This document shows, piece by piece, positions 1-6,598 of a stretch of 44,859 bases of DNA. The DNA is from Pseudoselenomonas ruminantium (GTDB taxonomy: Bacteria > Bacillota > Negativicutes > Selenomonadales > Selenomonadaceae), in contig CACZHK010000017.1 of the NCBI GenBank assembly GCA_902780915.1, positions 1-44,859 of the forward strand, given 5' to 3'. The translations under genes and the position numbers were made by a program. Each line of letters opens with the position of its first letter. Position 1 is the first letter of the stretch. The notes below the pieces were generated by a model. That model made no database searches. It was not told the origin of the DNA and worked only from the letters and a program-made list of their open reading frames with translations.

Positions 1-33
1 CGTATGGCCGAGAAATATTATCTGGAGGCATAA
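1..33 (+). CDS. C-terminal tail of a gene cut by the window start
   Basis: The first ten codons in this frame (RMAEKYYLEA) run into a TAA at 31-33, and a terminator hairpin starts four bases later. This fits the end of a gene that begins outside the window. Too little is visible to name the product. Confidence 0.3.
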   Translation, partial: RMAEKYYLEA

Positions 34-36
34 AAA

Positions 37-56
37 AGCACCGGGAAACCGGTGCT
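37..56 (+). terminator. Hairpin terminator after the first partial gene
   Basis: An 8-bp perfect stem (AGCACCGG/CCGGTGCT) closes a GAAA tetraloop. The downstream T-rich stretch is weak (AATGTTTGAACTTTTT), so termination efficiency is uncertain. Confidence 0.55.
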
Positions 57-540
57 AATGTTTGAACTTTTTCGGGACATTTTCAAAAACGCTTGACACA
101 AGAACTCAAGTGTTTTCTGAACAATTTATCACCATACTTTAATGTGCTAAAGAAAATTCACCAGGTGAATTTTTGAAATATGCATATCGCTTCAAAGCCC
201 TGGCCTTTGTGGAGCGTGCCCTAAAAAGGTATGTGCCGCAAATATTGCAGGTCATCAAAGAAAATGGGTATTCCCTGTAATTGTCATTCTTTGTGGAGGT
301 ATTGCGAAAACAAAGTAGAATATAAATATAAAGTTGTAGTGAGGGGGCTTACAGTGGAGGCAGGGGGAACCCTCTCTTTGCATACAGGTGGGAGTATGGT
401 GGAATAAATCAAGGGGGAGTATGCAACATCTATTTCAGATGCCGAGGTCATTGATGAGAAGGCCAGAGCTCAGATTGCTCGTATGTGCGAGTATGATTTC
501 ACCAAAGGCAGCATTAACTGAGAGTTGAGAGGAGGAATGC
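57..540 (+). other. Gene remnants, no intact gene
   Basis: No convincing start codon with a ribosome binding site is present. Two open stretches without good starts look like protein ends: 143-280, which ends ...VIKENGYSL before TAA, and 408-521, which ends ...CEYDFTKGSIN before TGA. Neither is recognised. Both are followed immediately by unrelated sequence, so they are probably relics of deleted genes. Confidence 0.3.
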
Positions 541-543
541 CTT

Positions 544-1083
544 ATGAGAAGGTGTATGAGGACTGCATGGCTTGCACTGCTTCTGATACTGTCCATGGCA
601 GCAACGGCACTGGCCAATTATCCCGTTACGCTTGACAATGGGAACCTGGTGCTGGTGGATGGCGGCATGGGGGTGGGGTATTATGCAGACAGGTCATCGG
701 TGCAGGTGGAGCAGTATGCGCCACCAAGATATCAGCTGGCTATCAATGTGGTAAGTGTGACATTCTCTGATGAATATTGGCGGAGCCACGAGACTTACAT
801 TGGTGGGCCATATACCATGGGAGACAGCCTTACTCTTAAGTTCCGCTACAATTGGGATAGGAAGGTTATTTCCTACCAGAGGGAGGAAAATTGGCTGGAT
901 TGGGACATCAATCACGACTACTGCCATGCCGATGGAGATCCAATGATTCCCTTCACAGCAGAGGCAGCCTTTGTGAGTGCATACAACATGAGGTTCTTTG
1001 ATGACAAACTGGGCTACAGTCCGGTGCTGAAGCAGTATCGGCGGGTAATTGATGAACAGTTTTATCTAAGACTGGGGATTTGA
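544..1083 (+). CDS. Small secreted protein of unknown function
   Basis: This 179-residue protein has a clear Sec signal peptide: a basic N terminus, a hydrophobic core at about residues 8-22, and probable cleavage after ALA near residue 24. An AGGAGG-type ribosome binding site ends about 8 bases before the ATG. The mature part is rich in Tyr, Trp and Asp and predicted mostly beta. It has paired segments (residues 60-115) that read like a phenotype or stress-protein fold seen in many small Selenomonas exported proteins, but no catalytic motif is visible. It stands alone between gene relics. Its function cannot be assigned. It is probably periplasmic or surface-exposed. Confidence 0.7.
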   Translation: MRRCMRTAWLALLLILSMAATALANYPVTLDNGNLVLVDGGMGVGYYADRSSVQVEQYAPPRYQLAINVVSVTFSDEYWRSHETYIGGPYTMGDSLTLKFRYNWDRKVISYQREENWLDWDINHDYCHADGDPMIPFTAEAAFVSAYNMRFFDDKLGYSPVLKQYRRVIDEQFYLRLGI

Positions 1084-1225
1084 AGCTAAGGGATGAATGC
1101 TACATCTATTAGAAGGGGAATCAATGACTTAGATTGAGAGTCAGGCAGAAATCTTAAGGAGCATCAGGAGGAGTGTTTTCTTTTGGGGAGCAGGCATGTC
1201 CACGGAATCTAGTGAGGTGCTGAGG

Positions 1226-1330
1226 ATGAAGATATATTTTGCAGGTTCTATTCGTGGTGGAAGAAAAGATGCGGAACTTTATCACAGAGTTATATCTGCA
1301 CTGAGGGAAAAGCATCAGGTGCTTACATAA
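1226..1330 (+). pseudogene. N-terminal fragment of a nucleoside 2-deoxyribosyltransferase
   Basis: Only 34 residues remain. They begin MKIYFAGSIRGGR and continue with DAELYHRVI. This is the N-terminal strand and nucleotide-binding start of the nucleoside 2-deoxyribosyltransferase / Rossmann-like purine salvage family, normally about 140-150 residues long. The frame stops at TAA just after the position where the family continues with EHVG or similar. The catalytic glutamate and substrate pocket are absent, so the product would be inactive. The downstream bases up to 1500 show no continuation in any frame. Confidence 0.7.
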
Positions 1331-1502
1331 AAAGCTATGCAGTAAAGAAGCATGGACATGATAGAATTCAATAACTAAAAGGAAAATATCTCCTTAGAAG
1401 CCTTTGTGGCTATTGTATCCAAAGATATCCTCAAAGAACTTACTGCTGAAGAAAAATGTATGCTGAAAAATGACATAACATCTCAGTTCTTTCCCGGATG
1501 AC

Positions 1503-1613
1503 ATGGGAGAGTGGCAATTTGTAGAATACGGTGAGGACTTCACGGTGCAGTTCGTGGAGAGTTTCCCGGATATCAAGATAAAGTATGTGAACAGCTTTCC
1601 AGGGGTTGAGTGA
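1503..1613 (+). pseudogene. Short remnant with a repeating WQFVE/VQFVE/KYVNSF pattern
   Basis: An open stretch of 36 residues starts MGEWQFVEYG and ends NSFPGVE. It has an alternating hydrophobic pattern repeated about every 8-11 residues, as in small all-beta repeat proteins. No ribosome binding site is visible. The family is not identified with confidence. It is probably the C-terminal end of a lost gene. Confidence 0.35.
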
Positions 1614-1631
1614 GGATGGTGCTGACAGGAT

Positions 1632-1883
1632 ATGAGTGTTTTTTGGGGGGTCTTGTGTGAACGTGATTCTGTGTCTGAGACTTTCGGTGATTCTGATGAT
1701 TACGTGCGTATAGTCCTGCCCTCGGACTATCCTGAGTCCAGGATAGTGGAGAGGCTGTATGTGGCAGCAGGATTGCTGCCGAAACGTGAGGATATGGAGA
1801 CATATAACAGGCAGAAGATAGCAGCGTACAACGAAAGACACCCGGAGCACCCTATCAGTCTGGATCTATATGTGATGCAGTAG
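1632..1883 (+). CDS. Unrecognised 83-residue ORF, possible remnant
   Basis: The frame is open for 83 codons and its second half (from about residue 25) has normal protein-like composition, with PSDYPESRIVERLYVAAG and a charged helical end. No good ribosome binding site precedes the ATG, and the first 20 residues look random. The real gene may therefore have lost its N terminus. It ends 12 bases before the start of the EamA-like gene, so the two could once have been cotranscribed. Function unknown. Confidence 0.35.
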   Translation: MSVFWGVLCERDSVSETFGDSDDYVRIVLPSDYPESRIVERLYVAAGLLPKREDMETYNRQKIAAYNERHPEHPISLDLYVMQ

Positions 1884-1895
1884 CAGGAAAGGGCG

Positions 1896-2327
1896 ATGTT
1901 GTTGTCATATATTTGGCCTCTTGCTTTGGTGATTCTTTGCAATACGGTGTATCGGGTGTGTGCAAAGTCAGTGCCAGCAGAAATTAATCCCCTGGCCTCA
2001 TTGACGGTAACATATCTGGTGGCAGCTATCATGTCTGGTTTGTTATACACCTGGTTGGGAGAAAGAGTGGATTTCCTGGATGAGTATCGAAAGCTGAACT
2101 GGGCACCGTTTGTGCTTGGGGCTGTAATAGTGGGGCTGGAGGCTGGCTGGATATACGCCTACAAGGCGGGCTGGCCGGTGAGCACTGCCTTCATTGTGCA
2201 GAGCTCAGTACTGGCAGCGGCGCTTTTGCTGGTGGGATACTGGCTGTATCAGGAGCCATTGGCTTGGAATAAGATTGTGGGGGTAGTCATCTGCCTGATT
2301 GGGCTGGCGGTCATCAACTACAGGTAG
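1896..2327 (+). CDS. Small EamA/DMT-family membrane protein
   Basis: This 143-residue protein has four to five predicted membrane segments (about residues 5-20, 32-52, 70-90, 98-117 and 123-140) and ends in the ICLIGLAVINYR pattern of EamA-type drug/metabolite transporter half-units. Single-domain EamA proteins usually pair to form a transporter or act as small multidrug-resistance-like exporters. The substrate cannot be told from sequence. A GGAAAGG-type ribosome binding site precedes the ATG. Apart from the preceding relic there is no operon partner. Confidence 0.75.
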   Translation: MLLSYIWPLALVILCNTVYRVCAKSVPAEINPLASLTVTYLVAAIMSGLLYTWLGERVDFLDEYRKLNWAPFVLGAVIVGLEAGWIYAYKAGWPVSTAFIVQSSVLAAALLLVGYWLYQEPLAWNKIVGVVICLIGLAVINYR

Positions 2328-2342
2328 AGATATACAAGATAG

Positions 2343-2486
2343 ATGGGATTTTGGATAATTTTGATAGCATGGATTATAGGCCTGGTGACGATGGGGCTGT
2401 TCTTTGCTACGCTGCTTTTAGTGGTGAAGGAGAATGATGAGAATGGCAAATTTCATCTGGCCAGTCTCACTGTGCCGCTGACCTAA
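2343..2486 (+). CDS. Small single-span membrane protein
   Basis: This 47-residue ORF has one strongly hydrophobic stretch (about residues 3-28) followed by a short charged tail (VVKENDENGKFH). It starts 15 bases after the EamA-like gene and may be translated with it. The ribosome binding site is weak and no family is recognised. It could be a small accessory subunit or a relic. Confidence 0.4.
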   Translation: MGFWIILIAWIIGLVTMGLFFATLLLVVKENDENGKFHLASLTVPLT

Positions 2487-2649
2487 TCCATGCAATCTTC
2501 GTTAAGAGGTTGATTTTTGGGTCAAGCTCTTATTTGGGGGGATAATACGATATATCATTTTTAGCATAGAGCAGGAAATCGGCTGGGACGGGGCGAAGTA
2601 GGAAAAAGTGGAATATATGCTGTCGAGCTTTACGAGGAGGGTGATTTGC

Positions 2650-3255
2650 ATGGCTGTGGAAATCAAAGGCTTGGAGGATATGGAAGTGCTTACGCATAAA
2701 GGGTACAGCATCCCGCGTTGGGATTTCGTGGAGCCTGTACACGGCGAGGGCGAGAAATTCGTGATGTTCTGGCGCAGCCGCCCCCGTTTGGATGGCAAAC
2801 TGGCCGAGGAATGTCTTTCGCCCTGGTTCGAGCGCAAGTTTGAGGCTGACGGCGTGACATATTCCTTAGTGGAACAGTATATTGTCGCCCAGAAGGCAAT
2901 GCTCTTCGGCGATCGCGTCAATCTCAGGAAGATTAGGGTCAATACCGACCCCAAGGACATCAGGATCATCAGTATGCGCATCCAGGGAGTGGACAATGCA
3001 GTCTGGCAGGAATTCAGCCACAGCATATCATGCACAGGCAATTTCCTGAAGTTCAGCCAGCACCCGGACATGAAGGCATATCTCTTGAGCACGGGGGATG
3101 CTACCCTGGCCGAAGCCAGTCCTTATGACAGGACAGGTGGCATTGGCCTGGACAGGCTTGACGAAGATGCTACCCACCCGGAGCGCTGGCTGGGCAGGAA
3201 TCTCTTTGGCTATGCCCTGATGCATGTCAGGGAGAAACTTCGTAGCCTGGAATAG
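2650..3255 (+). CDS. NADAR-family N-glycosidase (YbiA-like)
   Basis: The protein belongs to the NADAR/DUF1768 family. Its members cleave N-glycosidic bonds of riboflavin intermediates (YbiA) or remove ADP-ribose from guanine bases and other ADP-ribose derivatives. Seen here: FWRS near residue 36, the VTYSLVEQYIVAQKAMLFGD block (about 70-88), GNFLKFSQHPD (about 130-140) and the hallmark EASPYDRTGGIGL (about 154-167), then WLGRNLFGYALM near the end. The start is taken at 2650 because an AGGAGGG ribosome binding site lies 9 bases upstream; an earlier in-frame ATG at 2608 has none. Length 201 residues, about normal. There is no ADP-ribosyltransferase partner beside it, so whether it acts in riboflavin or ADP-ribose metabolism is open. 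Confidence 0.85.
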   Translation: MAVEIKGLEDMEVLTHKGYSIPRWDFVEPVHGEGEKFVMFWRSRPRLDGKLAEECLSPWFERKFEADGVTYSLVEQYIVAQKAMLFGDRVNLRKIRVNTDPKDIRIISMRIQGVDNAVWQEFSHSISCTGNFLKFSQHPDMKAYLLSTGDATLAEASPYDRTGGIGLDRLDEDATHPERWLGRNLFGYALMHVREKLRSLE

Positions 3256-3417
3256 GGAAACTGTGCATCAATAATCGCAATCGCTGCATTTTGCTTATCT
3301 GCAGGTTATTACAGAAAGTTTCTTAGAAGAATAAAGGAATCCTGTCACGGAGTTTGCCAGGTTCTGGAAGAACAGCCAGGCACCCCAGGTATCTGCGGAT
3401 AAGTTAGGGAGATTGTC

Positions 3418-3588
3418 ATGAAGTTCTGTCAGTACTGCAATCAACAGGTACAGCCACGGAAGCACATCAACTGGTTCATCCTGGCCCTGATGTGCCTGAT
3501 AACAGGTGGTGGCTGGCTGTTTGTGTATGTGCCATACTACTTCCTGTTCAAGGGAGAGTCATGTTCAATATGCGGTGGTAAGATATAA
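3418..3588 (+). CDS. Small zinc-ribbon-like membrane protein
   Basis: This 56-residue protein starts MKFCQYCNQQ, has a hydrophobic segment at about residues 18-44, and ends SCSICGGKI. The two CxxC pairs at opposite ends could form one zinc-binding knuckle on the same side of the membrane, with the hydrophobic stretch forming a hairpin. The ATG is preceded by an AGGGAG ribosome binding site at normal distance and the gene is followed by a strong terminator, so it is probably a genuine small gene. Function unknown. Confidence 0.6.
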   Translation: MKFCQYCNQQVQPRKHINWFILALMCLITGGGWLFVYVPYYFLFKGESCSICGGKI

Positions 3589-3590
3589 AT

Positions 3591-3629
3591 TAGGCTCCGA
3601 GATTGGTTTGGTCTCGGAGCCTATTTGAT
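3591..3629 (+). terminator. Strong intrinsic terminator
   Basis: A perfect 12-bp stem (3591-3602 with 3612-3623) and a 9-base loop are followed by ATTTG. It ends the transcript of the small zinc-ribbon gene. Confidence 0.75.
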
Positions 3630-3860
3630 GACCCCTTTATTATTTCGACAATATCTGCTACAATTTCACTCATGGAAGACCTACTCCTAACTGTATTTGT
3701 TTGCCGGCTAGCAACAATACTTTAGGATATAGGCCTTCCTTTTATTTTGCAACACCTATGTTGTTTACTTTAGCAACCTTTCGAGAAACATTTTACACTA
3801 AGGACAGTCAAGATACGTGAAGATGGGCTTAGCGAATTAATCAACACGCCCTAATGCAAA

Positions 3861-3896
3861 CAAAAAGCGACGGAGCATCTATAGGTAATCCGTCGC
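3861..3896 (-). terminator. Terminator of the minus-strand gene at 3917
   Basis: The 8-bp stem GCGACGGA/TCCGTCGC (3867-3874 with 3889-3896) is followed, reading on the minus strand, by TTTTTG. It lies just past the stop codon of the 3917-4300 gene. Confidence 0.75.
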
Positions 3897-3916
3897 CCTC
3901 TGCATAAGAAGAGATT

Positions 3917-4300
3917 TCAGTCTTTGCTGTTGATATTCTGAGCCTGGATGTAATCGTAAACTACACCGTACTGGAGCCAGCAATCAATGGACTTGATGAT
4001 AATATCCAGCATGGCATGGGCACTGAGAGCCAGGTTGCTGATTTCGCAGATTTTGATCTGCTGGTCGTTTTTGATGTGCTGGAAGCACACTGTTATTTCA
4101 TACTGGCGTATGGTCAGCAGGTATTTGTTGTTGGTGGCCTGCTCAGCAAGCTGCATGATGCCTGGTGTATCGTCGCTTATAGCCTCAAAGCCGAAGTGCT
4201 GCAACCGTTCTATGAGAATGGGTTTGGTATTACGGTGAAAGTCAGCATTGATTTTGTCGCGAGCTTCTTCAAGTTCTGCAAAGGTTGGAAAATTGAACAT
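3917..4300 (-). CDS. Unknown 127-residue soluble protein with its own promoter and leader
   Basis: No family is recognised. The protein starts MFNFPTFAELEEAR and appears mixed alpha/beta, with a hydrophobic central helix (SNLALSAHAMLDIIIKSID) and no signal peptide or membrane span. The start at 4300 is chosen because GGGAG lies 10 bases upstream; an in-frame ATG at 4351 falls inside a terminator-like hairpin. The gene is an isolated transcription unit: a consensus promoter at 4402-4430, a leader with a hairpin, the gene, and a terminator at 3861-3896. Such insulated small genes are often phage- or stress-linked, but nothing in the sequence proves that. Confidence 0.65.
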   Translation of the reverse strand: MFNFPTFAELEEARDKINADFHRNTKPILIERLQHFGFEAISDDTPGIMQLAEQATNNKYLLTIRQYEITVCFQHIKNDQQIKICEISNLALSAHAMLDIIIKSIDCWLQYGVVYDYIQAQNINSKD

Positions 4301-4342
4301 GTCTGATACACTCCCTTTAGTATATGGGTCAATGAACGCAAA

Positions 4343-4377
4343 AGGCCCCAAGAAATCCTGATGGACTTCTGGGGCCT
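4343..4377 (-). terminator. Leader hairpin/attenuator upstream of the 127-residue gene
   Basis: Read on the minus strand, AGGCCCCAGAAGTCC pairs with GGATTTCTTGGGGCCT (one wobble, one bulged A) around a 4-base loop and is followed by TTTTG. It lies between the promoter (-10 at 4402-4407) and the start codon (4300). It would therefore end transcripts after about 50 nt unless overridden, and could work as an attenuator or yield a short RNA. Confidence 0.6.
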
Positions 4378-4401
4378 CATTGCCTCGTTATTGATGGTCA
4401 A

Positions 4402-4430
4402 ATTATATCCTCATAAAATGAGAATGTCAA
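4402..4430 (-). promoter_or_regulatory. Perfect consensus housekeeping promoter
   Basis: On the minus strand TTGACA (4430-4425) and TATAAT (4407-4402) are separated by exactly 17 bases. It faces the leader hairpin and the 127-residue gene. Confidence 0.8.
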
Positions 4431-4649
4431 CCGAATGGGGATTGAAAAGTGAAAGTATACTGTATATCGGAGAGCAATGAGGTAATGGAAGTGGTAATGT
4501 GGGTCATGTTGAAAGAACTATCGTTTTGGCATAGAATAGAAGCAGACAATAATATTTGACGTATCCCAAGGAGAGAGCACTGGGGCTTTTGAAACGGCAG
4601 GGCAAGATTTCCTCTTGGGGATTGGACAAGGAATACAGCGAGGGCAACT

Positions 4650-4892
4650 GTGGTGGATACCCTGGAAGCAGTGCTGTGGTGCCTATTGAATAGCGGAAGC
4701 TATAGGGAGTGTGTACTGAAAGCTGTGAACCTGGGGGAGGATACGGATACCATAGCAGCCATTGCCGGAGGACTGGCAGGGCTGGCTTATGGCTTTGAGA
4801 GCATCCCCAAGGAATGGCGGGAGACTTTGTTGAAGGGCGAGTGCATAGATGAGCTGTGCCGTAAATTTACTGAAAAGGCTATGAAGCAGTAA
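4650..4892 (+). pseudogene. C-terminal fragment of an ADP-ribosylglycohydrolase (DraG family)
   Basis: The fragment reads VVDTLEAVLWCLLN, then AVNLGEDTDTIAAIAGGLAG, then FESIPKEWRE. These are the C-terminal helices of DraG/ARH-type enzymes, and the GEDTDT acidic motif helps bind the catalytic magnesium pair. Intact enzymes are about 260-330 residues; here about 85 remain. The same frame upstream carries a TGA at 4590 and no start or N-terminal metal motif, so the enzyme is inactive. The GTG at 4650 is only where the readable homology begins. Confidence 0.75.
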
Positions 4893-4912
4893 GAGAGGAT
4901 GGAGCATTCATT

Positions 4913-5248
4913 ATGAGCGAAGGACTGTTTACGGAGGCGGACTGGAAACTATTTCGCAAGAAGCTTCCTGAGTGGCAGGAAAACTACATGGGGGAGCTGA
5001 TTAAGGAGTATGCAGCAATCCTAGCCGATAAAGGGGAGGCCTCGGACAAGTTTTAGGCGCTGGAAAAGCGCATACGTAGGGACAAGAAAAAGACTGCCGT
5101 ATTATTGGAGGACATGAGCCGGTCAATGATGATTAGCCACATCATCGAACTGCTGAAGGAAGAGGCTATAACTCTGGAAGATTTGGAGGGATTCAGCGAT
5201 AATCTGAGGGAGAGGCTGAAGTTCTTGTTCAGCCCCAGGCATAATTGA
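4913..5248 (+). pseudogene. 111-residue conserved Firmicute protein interrupted by one amber codon
   Basis: The frame begins MSEGLFTEADWKLFRKK, reaches ...GEASDKF at codon 47, meets TAG at 5054-5056, and continues in the same frame as ALEKRIRRDKKK... through DLEGFSDNLRERLKF to a TGA at 5246-5248. Intact homologues in Firmicutes, often labelled as multidrug-transporter-like but really a small helical family of unknown role, usually have Trp at the TAG position. A single TGG-to-TAG change explains it. Apart from that codon the gene is well preserved, so the mutation is recent, a strain-specific knock-out, a sequencing error or a suppressed stop. Confidence 0.65.
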
Positions 5249-5601
5249 AAAATACAAGTTTTTCATGATATGTATAAACAGTGTTTATGCTAAATGGAAT
5301 GATACATAAATATGAATTAGGCCTATCAAAAGAAATGGGGCCAAAGGAAAGTGCAAGCACTTTGCTCCGGCCCATTAGCAGCACGCTTGCGGAGTTACTT
5401 TTGCATCATCAAGTTCAGCAGTTCCGCTTCTGCCATGGCTGAAGTCTGCTGCTTATCCTCGGCATCCTCCGGGAGAGAATGCTCCACCTTGGTACTGATT
5501 AGTCTTATGTTTTTCCGCCAGAAGCTTTTAGTCAATTTAATGAAGATAGATTTCTCAATAGGTGTGAAAAAAATTTTACAGATATACGCAATCGGTACCA
5601 A
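5249..5601. other. Gene-poor stretch with a minus-strand C-terminal relic
   Basis: No intact gene is seen. On the minus strand, an open end at 5395-5520 gives ...VEHSLPEDAEDKQQ and ends ELLNLMMQK. It resembles the tail of a real gene with no start. A short palindrome, AAAGTGC/GCACTTT, sits at 5349-5364. The sequence turns AT-rich from about 5500 onward. Confidence 0.3.
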
Positions 5602-5622
5602 TTGGATGAAGGAAAATTAACA

Positions 5623-5895
5623 GTGTTAGATCAGAATTCGCAATTAAATGAACTTGTGAGACTAGTGTTAAAAGGTTGCACTAAGGACGGAATTATGGAA
5701 ATGGCTAAATCAATGCCAGAATGGAAGAATAAGGATAGATTTTTGGATGTGGTTTTCCATTTATCAGTAGACCCGTTCCTTGGAAGTATATCACCTTTAG
5801 AAACCGAGATGGTTGAAAAAATCTCGCGATTATATAAGGAAAAATGTTCTTTGCTATATCAGGAAATTAAGGAGAGGTCAATGTCATTAAGTTAA
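5623..5895 (+). CDS. Unknown 90-residue protein, AT-rich
   Basis: The GTG start at 5623 is preferred over an in-frame TTG at 5602 because AAGGA lies 9 bases upstream of the GTG. The protein appears all-helical, with LNELVRLVLKGCTKDG near the start and a KEKCSLLYQEIKER tail. No motif is recognised. Its codon use (AAA, TTA, GAA-rich) is more AT-rich than most of the window, which suggests an acquired gene. It is not obviously in an operon. Confidence 0.5.
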   Translation: MLDQNSQLNELVRLVLKGCTKDGIMEMAKSMPEWKNKDRFLDVVFHLSVDPFLGSISPLETEMVEKISRLYKEKCSLLYQEIKERSMSLS

Positions 5896-5967
5896 GAATT
5901 AGAACAAATGTTCAATAAACATTAACTCAAAATTGTAAAAAAGGTTCACAAGTCTGGTTGAAATGAC

Positions 5968-5996
5968 TTGTTTTTTTCTGATTATGCGTGTAAAAT
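5968..5996 (+). promoter_or_regulatory. Probable promoter of the 72-residue coiled-coil gene
   Basis: TTGTTT (5968-5973) and TAAAAT (5991-5996) are spaced by 17 bases, about 75 bases before the start codon at 6070. Confidence 0.4.
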
Positions 5997-6069
5997 TAAA
6001 AAAGGAAGTTGCGATAAAAGTAGTATTTTCGCAAGGCATACCAAACATTCATTACAGGGAGGAAAAATA

Positions 6070-6288
6070 ATGGCACGTCAGGTTAATTACGATCAGAAAA
6101 TCGAGGCAATCAAGGCAAAAATCGAGAGCAAGACCGCACAGCTGAAGGCTCTGAAGGAAGAGCTGGCAAAGGTTGAGAAGGCTGCTGCTGCCAGCAAGAA
6201 TGAGGAAATTACAAGCTTCATTGCTGACAAGGGGCTGAATCCGGCAGATGTTTTGGCAGTTCTCCAGGAGAGATTTGGCCAGAACTAA
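6070..6288 (+). CDS. Small coiled-coil protein
   Basis: The 72-residue product has a strong heptad-like region (about residues 8-42: IEAIKAKIESKTAQLKALK and onward) followed by a short helix-turn segment containing GLNPADVLAVLQERF. The layout, an N-terminal oligomerising coil plus a small C-terminal domain, recalls H-NS-like or accessory small proteins of Firmicutes, but this is only resemblance. An AGGGAGG ribosome binding site 7 bases before the ATG sets the start. The frame is open upstream to 5968 but without supporting signals. The gene has its own terminator. Confidence 0.7.
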   Translation: MARQVNYDQKIEAIKAKIESKTAQLKALKEELAKVEKAAAASKNEEITSFIADKGLNPADVLAVLQERFGQN

Positions 6289-6314
6289 GCCACGGGATAC
6301 TTAAGCATAGAAGG

Positions 6315-6353
6315 GAGCTGCCTGTTGATTTGAGGTCAATAGGCAGCTCTTTT
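6315..6353 (+). terminator. Intrinsic terminator
   Basis: The 9-bp stem GAGCTGCCT/AGGCAGCTC (6315-6323 with 6341-6349) is followed by TTTT. It closes the 72-residue gene. Confidence 0.75.
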
Positions 6354-6598
6354 GTGTTATGGAGTTATGGCAGTGGGGACAGCGGATGAAGAAAAAAGGA
6401 ATTGAAGCATAAGCGTTTGAGATAGCAGATGGAGGCGGAGAATCCAAAGACCGCATTTCCAAAGCTGAGGATGTCCACAAGAGAGTTCATAAGATTTGTC
6501 GTAAAGGATACTCTGAATAAGTTTAAACAGCTGCTTCTGAAATACACAGGGGTTACTATAGTACAGCGAAAGTAGATTTCGAATATGAGGGCACTATA

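Noticed and set aside
5349..5364. Palindrome taken as an insertion-sequence end
   Set aside because: There is no matching inverted end or transposase nearby; it is probably a terminator stub of the minus-strand relic.
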